Assembly: GCF_027887165.1 (NCBI RefSeq)
Contig: NC_077228.1
Coordinates: 425,481,535 to 425,545,534, forward strand
Length of the DNA stretch: 64,000 nucleotides
From: Monodelphis domestica
Lineage: Eukaryota; Chordata; Mammalia; Didelphimorphia; Didelphidae
Reading direction: 5' to 3'
Part shown: piece by piece, positions 1-12,299 of the stretch
Position numbering within the stretch: the first letter of the stretch is position 1
Layout of the letters: every line of letters begins with the position of its first letter
The notes under the pieces: model-generated
What the model was told of the DNA's origin: nothing
What the model saw: only the letters and a program-made list of their open reading frames with translations
Database searches by the model: none
Translations under genes and position numbers: made by a program

Positions 1-499
1 AAATGAAAGTAGGAGACATGAAAAACATATTAGATGGAGAACCCAAATGGTACATTGGTAACCTCATTATATTAAAAGAATTACTGAAAGGTCTCAAGTA
101 CATGGTGCACACCCTCTGGGATTTTATGGAAAGGTATGAAGAACCACAAAAGATGAGAAAAGAGGAGGAATATCAATCTGCATCAACAGAGGGAGTACCT
201 ACAATGATATCTTTGGAAATATTTATTATTATTATTATCTGATGTTATTCAATGGCATTTATTAAATGATATTATTTTGTAATATAATGAACTTACTACA
301 TTATAGTCATACCACATTAACTTCAAGGGAAAGGAAATCTATGTTTGCAGTTTATAGTATTCTCCATATGAGAAAAACTTTTTTTAGAATTTCCAATCTG
401 GAGTTAAGGATAGAAATGGGTTTTTTGAGGGGAGAGGGAAAAAGAAAAAGAGACCACTCTTCACTTAACATATCTTTTAAAAAATTGTTCACCCAGGCA
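1..499. other. intergenic, no recognised feature
   Basis: AT-rich sequence with short chance ORFs. A short TTA run lies near 225-240. I see no exon-like structure or recognisable repeat in this stretch. Confidence 0.4.
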
Positions 500-640
500 A
501 GCAAGCTATGTAGTTTATTTGTATATAGTTGTCTGCATGTTGTCTCCTCCATTAGCAATGTAAGCAACTGGATGACACTATTTTTTGCCCTTCTTTGTAT
601 CTCCAACACTTAGCACATACTTATTGCCTGTTGGACTACT
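500..640 (+). repeat. L2/L3-type LINE 3' fragment
   Basis: The segment contains the degraded end signature shared by L2-type elements: a 'ctttgtatctccaacacttagcaca' type phrase after a 'ttgtctgcatgttgtctcc' type phrase. The same phrases recur in the clearer copies at 4.3-4.8 kb. It is short and diverged. Confidence 0.5.
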
Positions 641-1104
641 TACTACAAGGAAAAGTGTCTTGTGACTGGTGAGATACCAGATTGCTTGTGATAAATATAT
701 CTATGGTTACTTTCATTAACCCTGCCAATATATTGCTATCCCAGAATAGATCTATCCATCTTTAAGAAGAAATGGTTCCCATTATCAGAAAAAAAGTTTC
801 AAATCATGTCGCAAGTTTGATGCTTGTAGATGATAAAGAAGTTTTACTCTGACATCAGGGATGACCATTTGATTTGGGTGTTTGATCTTTCTCTTGGGTC
901 TCAGTGAGAAACTTTGCTCCTAGTCCAGTTCATCATTTTTGGAAGATTCTTTGCCTGGAGAGCTCTGGACTTAGAATTTAAGCCCTTAGGTGATCCTGTC
1001 ACCTTGAGCTATTTCAAGTCCTGTCTGGGTTCCTGGAAGCTGAGGGAGGAAAGAAGACAGAGACACTCAGACCTGAGAATTTAGTGAGTTTATTCATAAA
1101 ATTA

Positions 1105-1215
1105 TAGATGTAGATCTGAAAGGGATTTTAAAGGTCATAAAGTCCAACTCTCTCATAATCTATTTGGGGAAGTGCAGGCAAGAGATTGAGTTACTGGCCC
1201 AGGGTCTCATAATAG
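1105..1215 (-). repeat. MIR/CORE-SINE fragment, antisense
   Basis: The order of motifs (aaaggtcataaagtccaac, then a diverged 'gaggaaactgag' block, then 'actggcccagggtc') is that of an antisense CORE-SINE body seen many times in this window. It is heavily diverged. Confidence 0.45.
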
Positions 1216-1683
1216 TATTTGTGGATGAGAGAAAACTGGAAATGCTTGCAGCAGAGCTGGAGAAGCAAGACCAGCAGAACTTTCAATCAAGGAGACATTC
1301 TAAATGGAATGGTGATTAGGGAAGGACACTTGAAGGAAGGATCAACCAAACTGAAAACCTTGGTCTCTTTGCCCTTGGGACAGAAAGGAGGAAGGACAGA
1401 AAAGTCCTGCTCTCTGGTTTCTCCCTACAATATTCAAGTGACTGAATCTTCAAATCTGTTGGCCAATTTCCCAAAATCTAGACTCTATTCTATTATCCTC
1501 CAATTTAGGAATTATTTTAGGATTAGGGAAACCTCAAACCATCTCTCCCCTCCACTCCTCTACTTTTCCCTTCTCCTAAATAAACCTCTTGTTTAAAGTT
1601 ATCAAAGAGAGAATTATCTGTCTGTTATATCAAGATACTTACTCAAAGCAGATTTCCAGGGATACCAACTGTAGACTAATTGA
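1216..1683. other. intergenic, no recognised feature
   Basis: A 125-codon open frame at 1219-1596 has no recognisable domain and no neighbouring splice pattern. I treat it as chance. Nothing else stands out. Confidence 0.4.
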
Positions 1684-1761
1684 TGGGGAAAGGGAGGAGT
1701 AAGGAAGGAGAGGGAGGGAGGAAGGAGGTAGAAGAGGGAGAAGGGAAGGAAGGGAGGAGCT
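1684..1761 (+). repeat. polypurine (GGA-rich) low-complexity tract
   Basis: About 78 bases are nearly all A and G on the plus strand, interrupted by only two T residues, with repeated GGAGG/GGAAGG units. Such mirror-like purine tracts can adopt triplex or G-rich structures, but no function is evident here. Confidence 0.8.
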
Positions 1762-2159
1762 TGCCAGATCTGACCTTTAATTCATCATCTCTCTCTCAGA
1801 GTAATTCCCTAATACAATTTGCACCCTGAACAGACTGTATTCATACCCTATAGAGAGGAAGCCAAAAGAGAAAAGACAAAATGTTTATGCAGATAGTATG
1901 TGGGATGATGGTGTTAGCCATTATTGCATGCTATTGGGTATATAACATATTATATAATACTATGACCAATATAGTACTAGACACTATGGAGTACATAATA
2001 AATACCACTACATTCATAATGAACATGCCATTTCAAAATGATATTATATTATGGCAAGTGCTGACTCAGGCTTACATCTTTACCATGAATGCAATATAGA
2101 TTCTTACTTACCTGAAGAACATTTATAAGCTTTTAGTACCAAGGACAGCAGCACAACTC

Positions 2160-2462
2160 ATGGTAGTGGACACAAACTTGGAAGAGCTTGTCAAGAACAT
2201 ATGTGAAGAAATCTTAAAGAAAAAGGGTTTAGATCAGATCAAAGATAAGGAAAATGGAGAGACAGACAATGTTACTAAAGATAAGGAAAAGAAGGCCAAG
2301 AAAAACAAGTTGGGTGCCCAGGGAAATGACAAGGATAAGGACACTAGTACAAACGAAAATACTGAGAAAAATTTGCCTTTGAAGGACATTACTAAGATTT
2401 CAGACTCAGCAGGAGTGTTACACTCCAAGGTCCATAAACAATTCACCACATATCTAAGGTGA
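2160..2462 (+). other. unrecognised lysine-rich open frame
   Basis: A 100-codon ATG frame encodes a strongly charged peptide. It begins with a Leu/Glu-rich segment (NLEELVKNICEEILKKKGLD) and continues as a Lys/Asp/Asn-rich stretch with KDKEKKAKK-type runs. The frame stays open upstream of the ATG for about nine more codons. The last ~15 codons run into sequence resembling an antisense SINE end. I do not recognise the family. It could be a fragment of a processed pseudogene, a lineage-specific exon or chance. The composition is unlike the surrounding AT-rich ORFs, which is why it is recorded. Confidence 0.25.
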
Positions 2463-2515
2463 AATTCAAACCCAGGTTGTTCTGATTCCAAGTCTAGCAC
2501 TTTATTGACTTTCAA
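2420..2515 (-). repeat. SINE fragment, antisense
   Basis: The sequence 'gaaattcaaacccaggttgt' followed by a 'tctgattccaagtctagcac' type stretch is the antisense B-box and downstream region of a tRNA-derived marsupial SINE. Confidence 0.5.
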
Positions 2516-2689
2516 TGTTAAGTAGATAGAATCAGACTATTATAGTAATACTTACTACTATTCTTTGTAGGGTCTCAGTCCAAAATAATTTTCATCTGTA
2601 TTTTTGGTTAACTGATTCCACATTATGCAGTTTATAAGAAAGAGTGTTTTGCAAATGAGTGTGTTTTTGTTGATATACTCATTTTATTT

Positions 2690-2850
2690 TTTTTTGGAAA
2701 TAGGTTTTGAACAATGATATATGTATAACACAGTAAAATTTCTTGTTAGCTCTGGGAGACGGGAAGGAAGGTGGGAAGAAAATCATGAATCATGTAAGCA
2801 TGGAAAAATATTCTAAATAATTTTTAAATTAAAAAAAATTAAAAATACTC
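2690..2850 (+). mobile_element. L1 3' end fragment
   Basis: This is a 5'-truncated L1 tail. It has the 3' UTR phrases found at the ends of the other plus-strand L1s here: a 'ggttttgaacaatgatatatg' type stretch, 'ctctgggagacgggaagg', 'aatcatgaatcatgtaa' and a terminal 'atattctaaataa' followed by A-rich sequence. The same signature ends the copies near 10.79, 23.47 and 51.27 kb. Confidence 0.75.
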
Positions 2851-3024
2851 ATTTGTCTCTAAAAACCCCAAAGAACATAGTCTTTTCCACTTGTCCCCCC
2901 CAGCAGTGTTCACAAATACTCTATTCACTAATTTGGAGGCATAGTGTTTCCTCCTTCAAACATTTCTCAAATCCCTTCTCTACATAACCTTGGGATCTCT
3001 TTCAAGCTAATACATTACAGATAT

Positions 3025-3052
3025 GGTGATGATGATGATGATGATGATGATA
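3025..3052 (+). repeat. (GAT)n microsatellite
   Basis: About nine perfect trinucleotide units (TGA/GAT), immediately followed by diverged sequence. Confidence 0.9.
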
Positions 3053-3214
3053 AGTATGAAAAAGCCTGACGTTATATCTAGTACCTCAAAAGTCTTAGTG
3101 TGCTTGTGACTTGCCAAGGATTGCTAGTATGTAGTCAGGATTCAAGTCCACTTTTTTTCTGATTTCAAATCCAATGCTTTCTAAATTATTATTCATTCCC
3201 AATAACTGTAACAC

Positions 3215-3425
3215 GTTTCCATAGTGCTTTTTAAGGGCAATAAAGTATCTCTTTCAACAACCCTGCAAAAGAAGAAACATGGGTATTACTCTCCCAACTT
3301 TATATATGAGGGAACTGAGTCATAGAGGGTTAAGTGACTTTCCCAAGACTAATAATAAGTAAGAGGCAGACCCTAAAGTTGAGCCCAAGTCTTCTGATTA
3401 CAAATCCATTGTTTGCTATATAGCA
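3215..3425 (-). repeat. CORE-SINE (MIR-like), antisense
   Basis: It shows the antisense order of 'atatatgagggaactgag', 'gagggttaagtgactttccc' and a final 'cccaagtcttctgattac' block, typical of an antisense MIR/MAR element. Confidence 0.7.
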
Positions 3426-3889
3426 TGCTAGTTTGTGAGGAGGGGCAATATTCCAGAGACTACTTGCACCTATGAAGATCCTATCCTGCTAAAACTTTTT
3501 GGCCACATTCAGGATTTTTATCCAGGTTTCATTAATTTTTTTTAGTAGGTAGTAGTCTTCTCTGCTAGGGAAATTGACTATGGCATCTAACCAAGAAGGC
3601 TGAGCCCCACATTATTACAGGAACTGCCACACTGTCACAGTTTAATTAGGAAGATGTAACAAAAAATTGAGATATATTAACATAGCATATTAAAAAGAGT
3701 AGTGAACATGTACAATATATATCACATTACCCACTGCCTTAGGGAGGGGTGGGAAATAGGGAGAAATTATAGATTGCAAAATATCAGAAAATGATTATTA
3801 AAATTTTTATCAAAATATAATCTGGATTTTTTTTTAAAAAGAGCAATCAACAGAGATTCTGGAGACTTGGGTTTTGATCTCTCATCACT

Positions 3890-4440
3890 TCACACATGAA
3901 CTATCACATTAGCCTGCTGGTTGTTCTTAAGTATCTCCCCACTCCAGGTAATTCTCTACTCAGCTGTCAGATTAATTTTTCTAAAAGTACAGGTCTGACC
4001 ATGTTATATCCCACCCCACCCCTATTTAACAAATCCCACTGGCTCATTATTACCTCCAGATCTAAGATAAAATCCTATTTTGTTTTCAAAACCTTTCATA
4101 ACCTCCTCTTCTCCTACTCCTCCACGCTTTTTATACCTTACTCCTCTCTACATATTTTATGACACAGTAACATTGGTCTCCTTGTTGTTCCTCATACAAG
4201 ATCCTTCATCTCTTGGCTCTCACCTCCTCATATACTTTCCCAACTTAGCTAAAAGATTTCATTTTACCTCCCTTCCCCAAACACACTTCGTTTCAAGTTC
4301 CTTTTTAGGTGTTACCTTCCTCCTTTAGGTTGTGAACTCCTTGAGGGTAGGTACTACCTTGTGTTTTTCTTTGTATCTCTAGCACTTAGCATAATGCCCT
4401 GGCTCATAGTGGGGGCTTAATAAATGTTTATTGATTCTGA
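3890..4440 (+). mobile_element. L2-type LINE 3' region
   Basis: This is a degraded L2 3' portion. Pyrimidine-rich coding remnants lead into the diagnostic end: a 'ttgtgaactccttgagggta' block, 'ctctagcacttagcataa' and 'taataaatgtttattgattc'. It is followed directly by a second, independent copy. Confidence 0.75.
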
Positions 4441-4810
4441 CTTTGGCCCTGGCCCAATTCTGAGTATTTCCCTTAGCTGTTGTTGATGCCTGGAACTTTC
4501 TTTTCTTCCTCATCTCTGCCTCCTACTTACCTTGGCTTCCTTCAAGTCTCAGCTGAAGTTACACCTCTGCCAGATACCTTCCCAGTCCTCCTTAATTTTA
4601 AAACATTCCCTCTGAGACTACTTCGAGTTTAATCCTGTAGATATCTTCCCTATATTTTATTTTTACACAGTTGTTTGCATGTTATTTCCCACAACAGACT
4701 GTGAATTCTTTAGGAGCAAGGACTATCTTTTGCCTTTCTTGGTATCCCCAGGGTTTAGGCCAGTGCCTTGCATATAGTAGGTACCTAATAAATGCTAGTT
4801 GCCTGACTCA
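4441..4810 (+). mobile_element. L2/L3-type LINE 3' region, second copy
   Basis: It has the same architecture as the preceding element: 'cttccttcaagtctcagctg' (RT-downstream region), 'gactgtgaattctttagga', 'ttggtatccccagggtttag' and 'gtacctaataaatgctagtt'. It lies head to tail with the first copy. Confidence 0.75.
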
Positions 4811-4814
4811 CTAG

Positions 4815-4950
4815 TCAGCTTGTCTCCCATAGACAGTAGGTGTGACCTTGGAAAAAGTGACAACTTCTTTTGGTCTCAGGGTCCTTTTTTTAAAATGAGG
4901 GGGTGGATGAAATGAGCCCCAAAGTCCCTTCTGGCTTTAAGAAATGATTG
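4815..4950 (+). repeat. MIR-like SINE fragment
   Basis: Contains 'gtgaccttggaaaaagtgac' followed by 'tggtctcagggtcc' and 'aaagtcccttctggcttt', a diverged CORE-SINE body in the sense direction. Confidence 0.5.
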
Positions 4951-5204
4951 TACTATACAATTTCCTTCTGCACACAAACTTCAATTAAAGTCAAGAAGAG
5001 CTCTGGGTAGTAAGTAAAATCTAGACCGATGTTTTTAATAATACAGAGTAATCATAGGAGCAATACGTGCTATTGTTTTGAAACCAAATTGCATCTTCTC
5101 TCCTTAGGCACGTATAAAATAGCTATGATGCCTGCTCTTGCAGATAGAAAAGTAATGCATGAGTATAGCCTATTGGTAGCCAGGGAAATTACAAGATATT
5201 CATT

Positions 5205-5395
5205 TTATAGAATAGGAGAATTTTCATGCTACAAGGGATTTTTTAGATCTTCTCATCTAAGCCCCACATTTTACGAGTGAGGAAACTTCAACCAAAATGA
5301 TTAATGAATTTCCAAAGTTCACCAAGGAAGTCAGCAGCAGAACCGAGCTGAGGACCCCAGATTCTTTCCTCTTGGCCACACTGCCTATTAGATTT
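5205..5395 (-). repeat. CORE-SINE, antisense
   Basis: Contains 'cgagtgaggaaacttcaacc', 'caccaaggaagtcagcagc' and 'gaccccagattctttcctc', the antisense SINE body and head, diverged. Confidence 0.6.
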
Positions 5396-5549
5396 GATCA
5401 CATTTGCTAGGTAGTACTAACATATAAGCTAGCTTATACCACTGAATATTAACATTTTGCATTTTGACTTGTTTGGGAATTATGAATTTTTTCCATTAAT
5501 TTAAAGGGTTTCCTTATTTTTGAACAATTAAATCATTTTTTGAGAGGAA

Positions 5550-5690
5550 GCAACATGATATACCTGGCCTTAAAGTCAAGAAGAACTAAGTTCAAGCTTA
5601 GCTTCTAAAACATATTGGCTAAGTGACCCTAGGTTTAGTCTCAGTACAATGACAATTTTCTAAGTCCTATAGAATTAAAGCATTACCTGG
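5550..5690 (+). repeat. SINE fragment, sense
   Basis: The sequence shows a 'agtcaagaagaactaagttc' type B-box region, then 'ggctaagtgaccctaggttt' and 'tctcagtacaatgac', diverged from the tRNA-derived SINE consensus seen elsewhere in the window. Confidence 0.5.
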
Positions 5691-5699
5691 CAGGGTGAT

Positions 5700-6481
5700 G
5701 GAAGCCCCTCTGCTCCAGGTACCCATATCATCCACTAGGCTAGAAAAATTAAACTCATGGCCCTCTGACAAATCTTTCTAGGACAATGGAACTATATTAA
5801 AATGTAAATGGGAAATGTTTAACAAAATAAAAATATAATAACACATAGATAATGTTCTTTTGTGGTTTTCTAAGTCAACATACAGACAACAGGGGTCTAT
5901 TACTATTTGAGTTTAACACCACCACTCTAGATTCTAGTATCTACTCGAGGTAGGGCTCCCCTCTAGCTCCCTCATAAGCATTTTCCCACATATATTTGTG
6001 TGGATATCTGCCTTTTCTAGAATGGTTCCCCCAACATATAGTACTATTCCAAATGGCCCTGACTAACCTTTGCCATTGGGAAAGACCCTTCCCCCTCTAG
6101 TAGGTATTATATTCCTCAAGATCCCCACAGTTCACATGATTTCAGTACAAGTGAAGGAATATGTTTCTTCTTGCTGCCTCAGTTCCCTTGCTTTCCATTT
6201 TTGATGGATCTTTCTAAATCTGTCCTCTTCATTGGGAGGAATTCTCTGGACTTCTAGTGTCTTTTCCATCTGAGACCATTTCTTGATGCTTGTTGCTCCA
6301 TGGGAAAGAGACAGAGATGAAGATATCTGCCTGGGCAAGACCACTACCAAAAGGAAAGATATCATGGGAAGTTGGAGAGGAAAATATTTAAGACAGCAGA
6401 AAAAAGAGGAGATGATTTGGGGGACAAGGCAGAGGAAGGTGAGATCATTGATACCAGTAGAGAGATAACAAAATTAATGAC

Positions 6482-6518
<37 letters not shown>

Positions 6519-7120
6519 GCACATATACATACAAAAGGGTGAAATGATAGAGAGCTTAGAAAAAAATGACTATTACATTTTAAAATATAACATAGAAAAG
6601 AAAGCCATAACAAATCTGGCATGCAGGCTAGACACTAGAAGAACAGATTTTAAAGGTTCAGAAGAATGATAGATAACGTTTCATTCTACAAAGGAAGACA
6701 ACTAAGGGAAGAAAAGTTTTTCAAGGGAAATTCTTAGGACACACAAAAATTTTGATGAGGAGGGGAAAGGTAGATTTTCTAATGAGATGGATGTCTCCAA
6801 ACATAATAATTTAATTAAATAACCATATTTTGAAGCCTACATTATTTAAGCCATGGTATTATATACCAGGACAACCGAGACAAAACCAAAACAATCCTTT
6901 CTCATTGATCTCTTTCCTTTAATCACAATCTTCAGGAGGAGATAGGGCTATCAGGAGCATTGTTAAATACATTTTAGAGATGGCAATGATGAATCAGAAG
7001 ACTTCAGGATGATGGCAATCAAATAATCAACAAGATGGCAAAGGCCCAATCTGGACAGTAAAGATGACCATTATATATGAGGACTGTTTAAAAGAGTTGG
7101 GAATGGTTAGCTAGAAAAAG
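5700..7120. other. intergenic, mostly unrecognised
   Basis: No exon or full repeat recognised apart from the AT dinucleotide run near 6.5 kb. Small ORFs on both strands look like chance. Confidence 0.4.
6486..6513 (+). repeat. (AT)n microsatellite
   Basis: About 14 perfect AT units, flanked by imperfect TA-rich sequence. Confidence 0.9.
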
Positions 7121-7127
7121 AGAACAA

Positions 7128-10100
7128 GGCAGAGCCAAGATGGAGGAGTAAACTATAACAGCTCCATGTTACCACAAGAATCCTCTCTGACCAAGCTTAA
7201 AATATCACCACAAAACGAATGCAGGAAGGAAAGAACCAACAAGGAGACAGAGTGAAACAACTTTCAAGAAAAGAAAAACCCAAAGGGTAGGCAGAGATCA
7301 TCTGGAGAACTGGGGTAAAAGAACAGCAGAACAAGCAAAAGGCTGTGGCAAGGAGGGAAGAGCAAGCCATATTTCCTCACCCCACATTTGCTGTCCCAGA
7401 TTCAGAACATAAGCCCAGGGTATCATTCAAACTCTGGGATCCTGCTGGGGCAAATAGTGGTACAAGCCAAATCACACCCCTTGAAATTTCAAATCTGTGG
7501 AGAAGTCTGGAGTCCCAGGCCAGGGCAGTCTGGGCAGAAGTGGGCTGATATGTGTGGGTCCAGAGCAAAGCCAGGATTTCAAGTCTGGGCTTTGGATAAG
7601 GGCAGAGTATACAGTTTGGGGTGGCTAATAATACCAGGTATTGATCTTTCTGCCTAAAGCTTAAGGCAGAGCTCCAAGACAGGGCAATCAAGGATATGCC
7701 TGATTAGGTCAAGTACACAGCAAGACCAAAAACTTGAGCCTAAGCCTGGGGCAAGAATTTGATTGGCCACTGACCTGAGCGAGGTCAGTATGAAATCAAA
7801 AGCTTATACCAAAACCTGAGGCAAGTCCTTAAGCCATAACCATCTCAAGGGTCAAGTGAATCAGCAGGGGGAGGGGGCTCCCAGAGATCTTAGCCATGTG
7901 ACCCAGAAAATTAGCTGAGAATAACATCAAGCAAGGACTGAAATTTAAGAGGGTAGCCCAACTTCCCAGAAAATAGATCCTATGGATTTGACACAAATTC
8001 TGGAATAACTCAAAAAAGACTTCAAAAACCAATTAAAAGAACAGAGGAAAAGTAGAAGAGAGAAATGAAAGTGATACAAGGAGAAATAAAAGTGATGTAA
8101 GAATAGGCCAATTAAAAAAGGAGAACCAAAAACTGACAAGGGAAAATTAGATCTTAAAAATCAGAATTGATCATCTATAAACTAGTGATTTTGTGACAAA
8201 CCAAGAAAAAATAAAGCAGAATCAAAGAAATGGAAAAAAAAACAGAATAAAACATTAAGTATCTTATTGAAAAAACAACTGACCTGGAAAATAGATCTAG
8301 AAAAGACAATTTGAGAATTACTGTACTACCTGAAAGCCATGATTAAGAAAAAAAACCTTGGTCATTACACTAATTATCAAAGAAAACTGCCCAGAGATCC
8401 TTGAAGAAGAAAAGAAAATTGAAATGGAAAAAATTCACAGATTACCTCAGGAAAGAAATTCTCAAATGACACCTTCCAGGAATGTAGTAGCTAAATTCAA
8501 GAGCCATCTGGCTGAGGAGAAAATTCTTCAAACAAACAGAAAGAAATAATTCAACTACCAATGAGCTACAAACAGAATCATACAGGACGTAGGGCCCTCT
8601 ATATTAAAGAACTGAAAGGTATGGAACATGACATATAGGAATGCAAAAGTTTTGGGCTTAAAACCCAGAGCCACCAATCCAGCAAAACTGGGTATATTCT
8701 TTCAGGGGGAAAATGGTCATTCAATAAGATAGAAGATTTCCAAGCATCCCTGAGTAATAAGCCAGACCTAAACAAAACTATTGAAGTCCAAATACAGGAC
8801 ACAAGAGAAGCCCAAAAAGATAAATAAGAAAGAGAAAATTTAAGGGACTCATTAAGGTCAAAATGTTTATATGTCTACATGGAAAGAGGATACCTGTAAT
8901 TTTCTAAAATTATTCTTACTAATAGAGATGATGGAATTAGCTCAGAAATTGGGGTGAAGAAGTAAGCTTATTATGATGATATGATGCACATTATGATATA
9001 TGATGATATAATGTATATATAAATGTGATTTACATATGACAGGATATGTATACATATGAATAACATCTAAGAAAATCATTTAAGGAATAAAAGAGAAAGT
9101 TGGACTGAGGGAAAAGGGAAGGGAGAGATAGAATGGGGTAAATTATATAATGTAAATAGGTTTGAAAATTCATTATAGAAGGAGGATAAGGGTGGTGACG
9201 GGCAATGCTTAAACTTTACTTTCATCTTAACTGGCTCAGAGAGGGAAAAACAAATTTACTCAGTGGAGTATAGAATTCTATCTTCCTCTTCAGAGAAGTA
9301 AAAGGGAATATGACAAGGGAAGAGGCAGGTAATTGGAGGGAGGGGGAAGGAGAGTGATTAAAAGCAAAATACTGGTGAGGAGGAACAGAGAGAAAGGGAA
9401 TAGAGCAGGATATAAAGGGGATAACTGGAGGAAGAGCAATACATAGGTAGTAATCATAACACTGAATGTGAATGGGATGAACTCACCCATTAAACAGAAG
9501 TAGATAGCACAATGGATTAAAAAGCAGAATCCTATTATATGTTGTTACAAGAAACACATTTGAAGCAGGGTGACACACATATTCAAGGTAAAAGGCTATA
9601 GCAGAATTTATCATGCATCACCTAAAATTTAAAAAAAAGGAGAAATTAGCAATCAAGATACCAGACAAAGTCAAAGTAGAAATTGATCTGATTAAAAGAG
9701 ATAAGGAAGGAAATTACATTTTTTTAAAGGGAACTATAAACAGTTAAGTAATATCATTACTAAACATTTATGTGCCAAATAGTAGAGTATCTAGATTTCT
9801 AAAAGAAAAAATTAAAGCAGTTCAAGGAGGAAATAGATAGTAAGACCATACTAGTAGGGGATCACAACCTCCCCCTTTCAGTACTAGGTAAATTGAACCA
9901 AAAAAAAATAAGAAAAAAGTAAGGGAAGTGAATGAAATGTTAGAAAAATTAGAGTTAATAGATACCTAGAGAAAAGTGAACAAGGATTAAAAAGGAATAT
10001 ACCTTCTTCTCAGCAGTACATGGTACATATACAAATATCAATCATGTCCTAGGGCATAGAAATATTGCAAACAAATGCAGAAAAGCAGAAATAAATGCAA

Positions 10101-10790
10101 TTTTTCAAATAATGTGATAAAAAGTTATAATTAATAAGGATCTATGGAAAGGCAAATTTAGAATTAATTGGAAACAAAATAATGTAATTCTTCAAAACTG
10201 GTGTGTCAAAAAACAAATCATAGAAACAATTATGGACTTTATTAAAGAGAATGACAGTAAGAAGACAACATATCAAGACTATGGGACACAGCCAAAGCAG
10301 TACTTAGGGGAAATTTTATATCTCTGAATGCCTATAGCAACAAAATCAAAAGGGAGGAGATCAATGTATTGGGCTTGCAACTTAAAAAATTAGAAGAAGA
10401 ACAAATTAAAAATCTACTGATAAAAACTGAATTGGAAATCCTAAAAAAATATAGGAAAAATTAATAAAATTGGCAGCAAGAGAAATATTGAACTAATAAA
10501 TAAGAGTAGGAGCTGGTGCTTTCAAAAAACAAATAAAATAAAGTACTGGTTAATCTAATAAAAAAGAAAGAAGAGAATCAAATTAACCTTATTAAAGATG
10601 AAAAGGATGATCTCACCTCTGATGAAGAGGAAATTAAGGTAAATATTAAGAAATATTTTGCCCAATTGTATGGCAATAAATATGACAATCTAGGTCAAAT
10701 AAGTGAATATTTATAAAAAGATTAATTGCTTAGAGGGTGGGGAAAATCATGAATCATGTAACCACGGAAAATATTCTAAATAAATAAATT
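7128..10790 (+). mobile_element. L1 LINE, internally deleted
   Basis: An L1 in sense orientation that retains both ends. The 5' UTR begins near 'gcagagccaagatggagga'. ORF1-like purine-rich sequence follows (about 7.9-8.9 kb). ORF2 begins near 9.45 kb; its endonuclease start is recognisable from 'actgaatgtgaatgggatga'. The 3' end is 'aatcatgaatcatgtaacca' and 'atattctaaataaataaat'. All frames are broken by stops. The copy jumps at about 10.72 kb from the early ORF2 region to the 3' UTR, so most of the reverse transcriptase is missing. Length is ~3.6 kb versus ~6 kb for a full element. It is an old, inactive copy. Confidence 0.85.
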
Positions 10791-11269
10791 ATTACCCAAC
10801 AAACAAGAAAGAAAGGAAGAAAATAGAACAAGTAGGGTCATAATACCTATGGTATGGAAGAGTTATTAGACTTGTTCTGCTGGATCCCAAAGGGTAGAAC
10901 TAAGAACAATGGTGAAAAGTTGACAAAAGACAAATTGATATCTTTCCCCAAGGAAAAACTTCCCAACCATTTGGGCATTAAATGTGAAATGAAATTCCTT
11001 GGAAGGTCTATGGTCTCCCTCCCAGGAGGTCTTGGAATTATTCTTAAATCATCCCTTGGCTGATATGTTGTAGAGATGGATCTTGTTAAGGTATGGGCTG
11101 CATTAATTGGGTTTGACATCCCTTCTAACTCTGAGATTTAGTATTTTGAATTTTCTCTAATGAAAAGTAGGGATGCTGTGTCCTCTGAAATAGGAGGAAA
11201 GGAAGAAAGTAAAGGTTTGAAGATGAAGGATATCTGAGGAAGCTCTTATCACATGATTTCAATCTCCTC

Positions 11270-11440
11270 AATAATATATTACTTAATATAATGGAAAAAG
11301 TGTTGCACTTGGGGTAATGGTAGATGTGAATTTAAATCCTGATTCCTACACTTACTATGTGACCAAGAAAATCACTTTGGGTTTTCAAATCTTAGTATTC
11401 TTAGGGAAAACTGGGGTAATATACTACCTGTGGTAAGTAA
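11270..11440 (+). repeat. CORE-SINE (MIR-like)
   Basis: A diverged sense body: 'gtgaatttaaatcctgattc', 'cttactatgtgaccaagaaa', 'tcaaatcttagtattctta' and 'actggggtaatatactacc'. Confidence 0.6.
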
Positions 11441-11449
11441 CTTCATATA

Positions 11450-12080
11450 ATCATAATTAGAATTGAATAAAATAATGTATTTTTCACTGAGAGGTATGAC
11501 AGTAGGCCCCAAAAGACTCTTGAAAAGTTACAATGCTAATGGAAGTTTAGGCTTTCCTTCTGAGGGGGCAACTGAAGTTGTATAAATAGTAAAAGGGCAA
11601 AAAAATGCTCCATATTTCAAAACCTTTCTGGAGTTTTTGAAGTCTTTCTGGAGAGTTATGAAGGTATTAATGAGAAATAAAGTGAATTAACGTTAGCTAG
11701 TTCTTGTTCCCAGGCCTGAAGGGAGAATCCCCTAATCTATATACAAAGTGAGATCAGGAAAACCCCTTAAGTGCTCTTGTTTTGTGGTCTTAGGTCACTG
11801 AAGATACATTCAGGATAAAATGATATATAAAATATAACCAGGGAACAGATCATAACATTTTCTTTATACCTCAAACAAGAAAGTACAGAAAGGGAGGTTG
11901 AATAGAGACAATACAGTTCATCCACACTCTCTACAAGGCATCTATCAGTCTCTAGACTTCTCTGATGATCATGGACAAGGGAAATTTCTATGCTGCCACA
12001 GGCTCCCTTAGCCATCCATTGTCTTACTCTTCTCTCAACATCACTTTCCTAATTTAATTTCCATTATCCAGCAAACTTCA
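11450..12080. other. intergenic, nothing recognised
   Basis: No coding or repeat signature that I can support. A minus-strand open frame at 11767-12015 appears to be chance. Confidence 0.35.
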
Positions 12081-12084
12081 AGGG

Positions 12085-12260
12085 CTGAAAGACATGAGAT
12101 ATGGGATCAAACTCTACTTCAGACACTTATTAGCTATATGACGAAGGCAACTCACTTAATCTCTCTGTGCCTCAGTTTCTTCATCTGTAAAATGAAGGGA
12201 TTGGACTTGACATACAAGGTCCCTTCCAGTTTTAGAACTATTATTCTATGATCCTAGAGT
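12085..12260 (+). repeat. CORE-SINE (MIR/MAR type)
   Basis: Well preserved: 'ggatcaaactctacttcaga', 'caactcacttaatctctctg', 'tgcctcagtttcttcatctg', 'taaaatgaagggattggact' and 'caaggtcccttccagtttta' occur in the expected order. Confidence 0.8.
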
Positions 12261-12299
12261 TTATTCTCACACCACATGCTTCAGATATAGTGAACTTCA

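Noticed and set aside
1219..1596. 125-codon plus-strand ORF
   Set aside because: No recognisable domain, mixed composition, no splice context and nothing to distinguish it from chance.
7345..7691. Overlapping 67-104 codon ORFs on both strands
   Set aside because: They lie in the L1 5' UTR and are not in the ORF1 or ORF2 frames.
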